From Acidobacteriota bacterium (lineage in GTDB: Bacteria > Acidobacteriota > Terriglobia > Terriglobales > Acidobacteriaceae): DNA of 64,000 nucleotides. The notes beneath the pieces are model-generated. The model worked only from the letters and a program-made list of their open reading frames with translations, searched no databases and was not told the DNA's origin. A program made the position numbers and the translations under genes. Shown piece after piece: positions 61,945 to 64,000 of the stretch. The first letter of the stretch is position 1. Every line of letters starts with the position of its first letter. The DNA lies in contig JABDHA010000006.1 in NCBI GenBank assembly GCA_013285705.1, forward strand, positions 1 to 64,000, given 5' to 3'.

Positions 61945-64000
61945 TCATTCGGAGTGAAGTGTAGTGATCGGATCGACGCGCATGGCGCGCAACGCCGGGA
62001 TATAGCTGGCGGCAAGCGCAACAGCGGTAAGTACAAGGGTGACGCCAGCGAAGGTGGTTAGATCGGTAGGCGACACGCCGTAGAGCAGTCCGGCCATGAG
62101 GTGAGAGACGATGAGCGCACCGGCCACACCCAGCCCGGCGCCAGCAGCGGCCAAACCGAATCCACGGCGCAAGACCATCTTGAGGATATTGCCTCGTTGA
62201 GCTCCCAGCGCGAGGCGAATGGCAATCTCACGTCGCTGTTCATTCACAACATAGGAGATAGTCCCGTAGATTCCAAGCCCAGCCAGCAGCAAGGCCGTGG
62301 CCGCAAAAAACGCCACCATTTCCATCGAGAATCGCCTGACCGAAAGCGAATCGGAGAGGACGTGATCCAAAGTCTCTGCATGAAAGACAGGCAGTCCCGA
62401 GTCGATGGACTGGACCTGCGCGCGCACTTGTGCGGGGATGGTGCTGGGATCGAGTTGTCCGCGAAGAAAGATGGCCAGGCTTTTGGCGGGGTGCTGGTAC
62501 ACGCTACGGTAGATCTCGGGAATTGCCTCGTCCGCCAACGATTCCGTGCGGGCATCCGCAATCACCCCGACGATCGTGGTCCAGGCTGGCTTGGCAGAGT
62601 TCAACAGCTCGCGGGCATCCAAATGCAAGCGGACGCGTTTGCCAAGCGGGTCCTGATTTGGCCAGTAGGTACGAGCTGCGGCCTCATTGATGACCGCAAC
62701 TTGGGGAGTATCCTCAACGTCGTGGTCGCTGAAAAGGCGTCCGCGCAACAGCGGCATACCCAACAGGTGGAAGTATTCGGGCGAAACGATGGGACTATTG
62801 ATCACAGGAGCTTGATTGTCCTTCGTCTCGAGGCCTTCCCTGATTCCTTCTTGGATCAATGGCAGTCGGCCGGGATTGCTGTGGCTCAGGGGAAGAGCGT
62901 CCGCGTCGCCGATGGCCACTTCTTCCACGCCCGGCAGGGTTCGACTGCGGCGAAGAACCTCGCGCACTAAGACCGCTTCCTGGGTCGCGGTTCGGTAGAT
63001 ATCCTGACTGGGATCGTTAGGTCCCGGAAGCCAGGTTTGAACGGCCATGACGCGATCAGGATTGAACCCAGGCTGCACCTGGAACAAGTCCCAGAAACTG
63101 CGCAACAGAAGTCCCGCGGCGACCATGAGCACCAGGGAGAGCGCCAATTCACTCATGACCAGAATCTGGCGGGCACGCGAGCGTTCCGGGGAACCCTTGG
63201 AGCCGCGTCCTTCCTGCCTAAGCGTACCGATCAAATCGAAGCGGCTCATGAGCCACGCGGGAGCAAGCCCAAAGATAGTTCCGGCTACGACAGAGACAGC
63301 CATAGAGAACGCCAGCACGCTCCAGTTGATCGATATGTCGTTCATCTGCGGGAGGCTCTCCGGAACCAACTGGAGCAGAAATTTCCTCGTGAAGAAGAGA
63401 ATCGCAAAACCGGCGATCCCGCCAAGCAAGAAGAGCAGCAGACTCTCGGCGAGGAACTGGCGGATGAGCTGCGCTCTTGTGGCTCCCAGAGCCTGGCGAA
63501 CCGCGATCTCACGACCTCGCACACTGGCCCTGGCGAGCAGGAGATTGGCGACGTTGACGCAACTGATCAGTAGGACCAATCCTACTGCGCCGAACAGCAG
63601 AATGAGAGATTGGCGAACGCTGCCGACCACGCTTTCGCTGAGAGGAGTCAGATGCAGAGTCCATGCGGCCTGTGCCGGATACTCCGCCGGATATTGCTTT
63701 TTCAGCGATGCAACCAGCGCATCGAGACGTCCTTGCGCGGCCGCAATCGAGAGACCGGGCTTCAGGCGCGCGACCGCTCGACTCTGCAGACGTAAGCCGC
63801 GCAGCGGGGTCGGAAACGGCAGACCCGCCATGCCGGCTCCCAGCCACACTTCCGTATTCCGCTCCTCGCTGGTTGAGCCCAGATCGCGAAAACTGCGCGG
63901 CATCACGCCCACGACGTGATACACGTCGTTGTCCAGGAGCAGAGCTTTGCCGACAATGTGCGGGTCGGCTCCGAATTCCCTCTTCCAGAGCCCGTCGCTG
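61945..64000 (-). CDS. ADOP-type orphan permease, 5' part beyond the window edge
   Basis: The frame is open to the right edge, so the gene is partial; the ORF-track start at 63924 is an internal GTG. The upstream codons read LWKREFGADPHIVGKALLLD, the typical segment before VGVMPRSF in the first periplasmic domain. Present are the rest of that domain, the first FtsX block (LINCVNVANLLLARASVRGR-like LISCVNVANLLLARASV), the second periplasmic domain, and the final FtsX block ending PALRAMRVDPITTLHSE. The DCCV segment, if any, would lie outside the window. No ATPase gene is seen on this side. Confidence 0.9.
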   Translation of the reverse strand, partial: SDGLWKREFGADPHIVGKALLLDNDVYHVVGVMPRSFRDLGSTSEERNTEVWLGAGMAGLPFPTPLRGLRLQSRAVARLKPGLSIAAAQGRLDALVASLKKQYPAEYPAQAAWTLHLTPLSESVVGSVRQSLILLFGAVGLVLLISCVNVANLLLARASVRGREIAVRQALGATRAQLIRQFLAESLLLFLLGGIAGFAILFFTRKFLLQLVPESLPQMNDISINWSVLAFSMAVSVVAGTIFGLAPAWLMSRFDLIGTLRQEGRGSKGSPERSRARQILVMSELALSLVLMVAAGLLLRSFWDLFQVQPGFNPDRVMAVQTWLPGPNDPSQDIYRTATQEAVLVREVLRRSRTLPGVEEVAIGDADALPLSHSNPGRLPLIQEGIREGLETKDNQAPVINSPIVSPEYFHLLGMPLLRGRLFSDHDVEDTPQVAVINEAAARTYWPNQDPLGKRVRLHLDARELLNSAKPAWTTIVGVIADARTESLADEAIPEIYRSVYQHPAKSLAIFLRGQLDPSTIPAQVRAQVQSIDSGLPVFHAETLDHVLSDSLSVRRFSMEMVAFFAATALLLAGLGIYGTISYVVNEQRREIAIRLALGAQRGNILKMVLRRGFGLAAAGAGLGVAGALIVSHLMAGLLYGVSPTDLTTFAGVTLVLTAVALAASYIPALRAMRVDPITTLHSE

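Noticed and set aside
1-64000. tRNA, rRNA, CRISPR or prophage elements
   Set aside because: No cloverleaf, regular repeat-spacer array, integrase, transposase or phage structural gene could be recognised by reading; a dedicated search could still find a small RNA.

Overview
The window looks like chromosomal DNA of an acidobacterium, most likely class Terriglobia, family Acidobacteriaceae. The main evidence is five very large 'orphan' FtsX/MacB-type permeases of the ADOP type (acidobacterial duplicated orphan permease, TIGR03434), with no ABC ATPase gene anywhere in the window, and two small PadR regulators, each directly upstream of an ADOP gene. Winged-helix/TolB/TPR regulators, FG-GAP propeller proteins and Ig-like cell-surface proteins fit the same lineage. 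No rRNA, tRNA, CRISPR array, phage or insertion sequence was recognised.

Layout. 1-4.1 kb: aldo/keto reductase, a VOC-fold protein, a short AI-2E-type permease, purQ and a CpsB-type PHP phosphatase. 4.3-12.6 kb: three ADOP permeases of one subfamily, two of them a tandem duplicate and the third led by a PadR gene. 12.8-20.3 kb: secreted unknown, winged-helix/TolB/TPR regulator, propeller lipoprotein, zinc-less MDR reductase, a fossil ADOP 3' end, FG-GAP protein, phospholipid-type methyltransferase. 20.3-21.1 kb: about 800 bases of AT-rich non-coding DNA. 21.1-26.3 kb: a porin / outer-membrane barrel / PstS-like binding protein operon and a CDF cation exporter. 26.4-30.5 kb: three conserved-looking unknowns and a polytopic GT-C-like protein. 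30.5-33.2 kb: a KdpD sensor kinase split into two divergently transcribed halves. 33.2-35.6 kb: DipZ plus a Tat-exported MsrB (envelope thiol and methionine repair).

35.6-52.8 kb is an efflux and stress island. One arm, on the minus strand, reads pseudo-receiver, UspA, sigma-like protein, EmrA, EmrB, TolC. A TolB/TPR protein lies divergent to it. The other arm has a LysR regulator divergent from an RND pump, adaptor and outer-membrane factor joined by ATGA overlaps, then a double-UspA protein and a convergent MGT-type glycosyltransferase. 53.1-64 kb holds a His-rich secreted protein, a PadR-ADOP pair, a 1155-residue FG-GAP/Ig-like surface protein, an alpha/beta hydrolase and an ADOP permease running off the right edge.

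The strongest regulatory signals are long inverted repeats lying on the promoters of both PadR genes, with the start codon inside or touching the repeat (leaderless, probably autoregulated), three alternating GTATGCG half-sites between lysR and the RND operon, and a set of mutually exclusive hairpins upstream of the EmrAB-TolC arm. All functions are read from sequence motifs and family knowledge; no database search was run.
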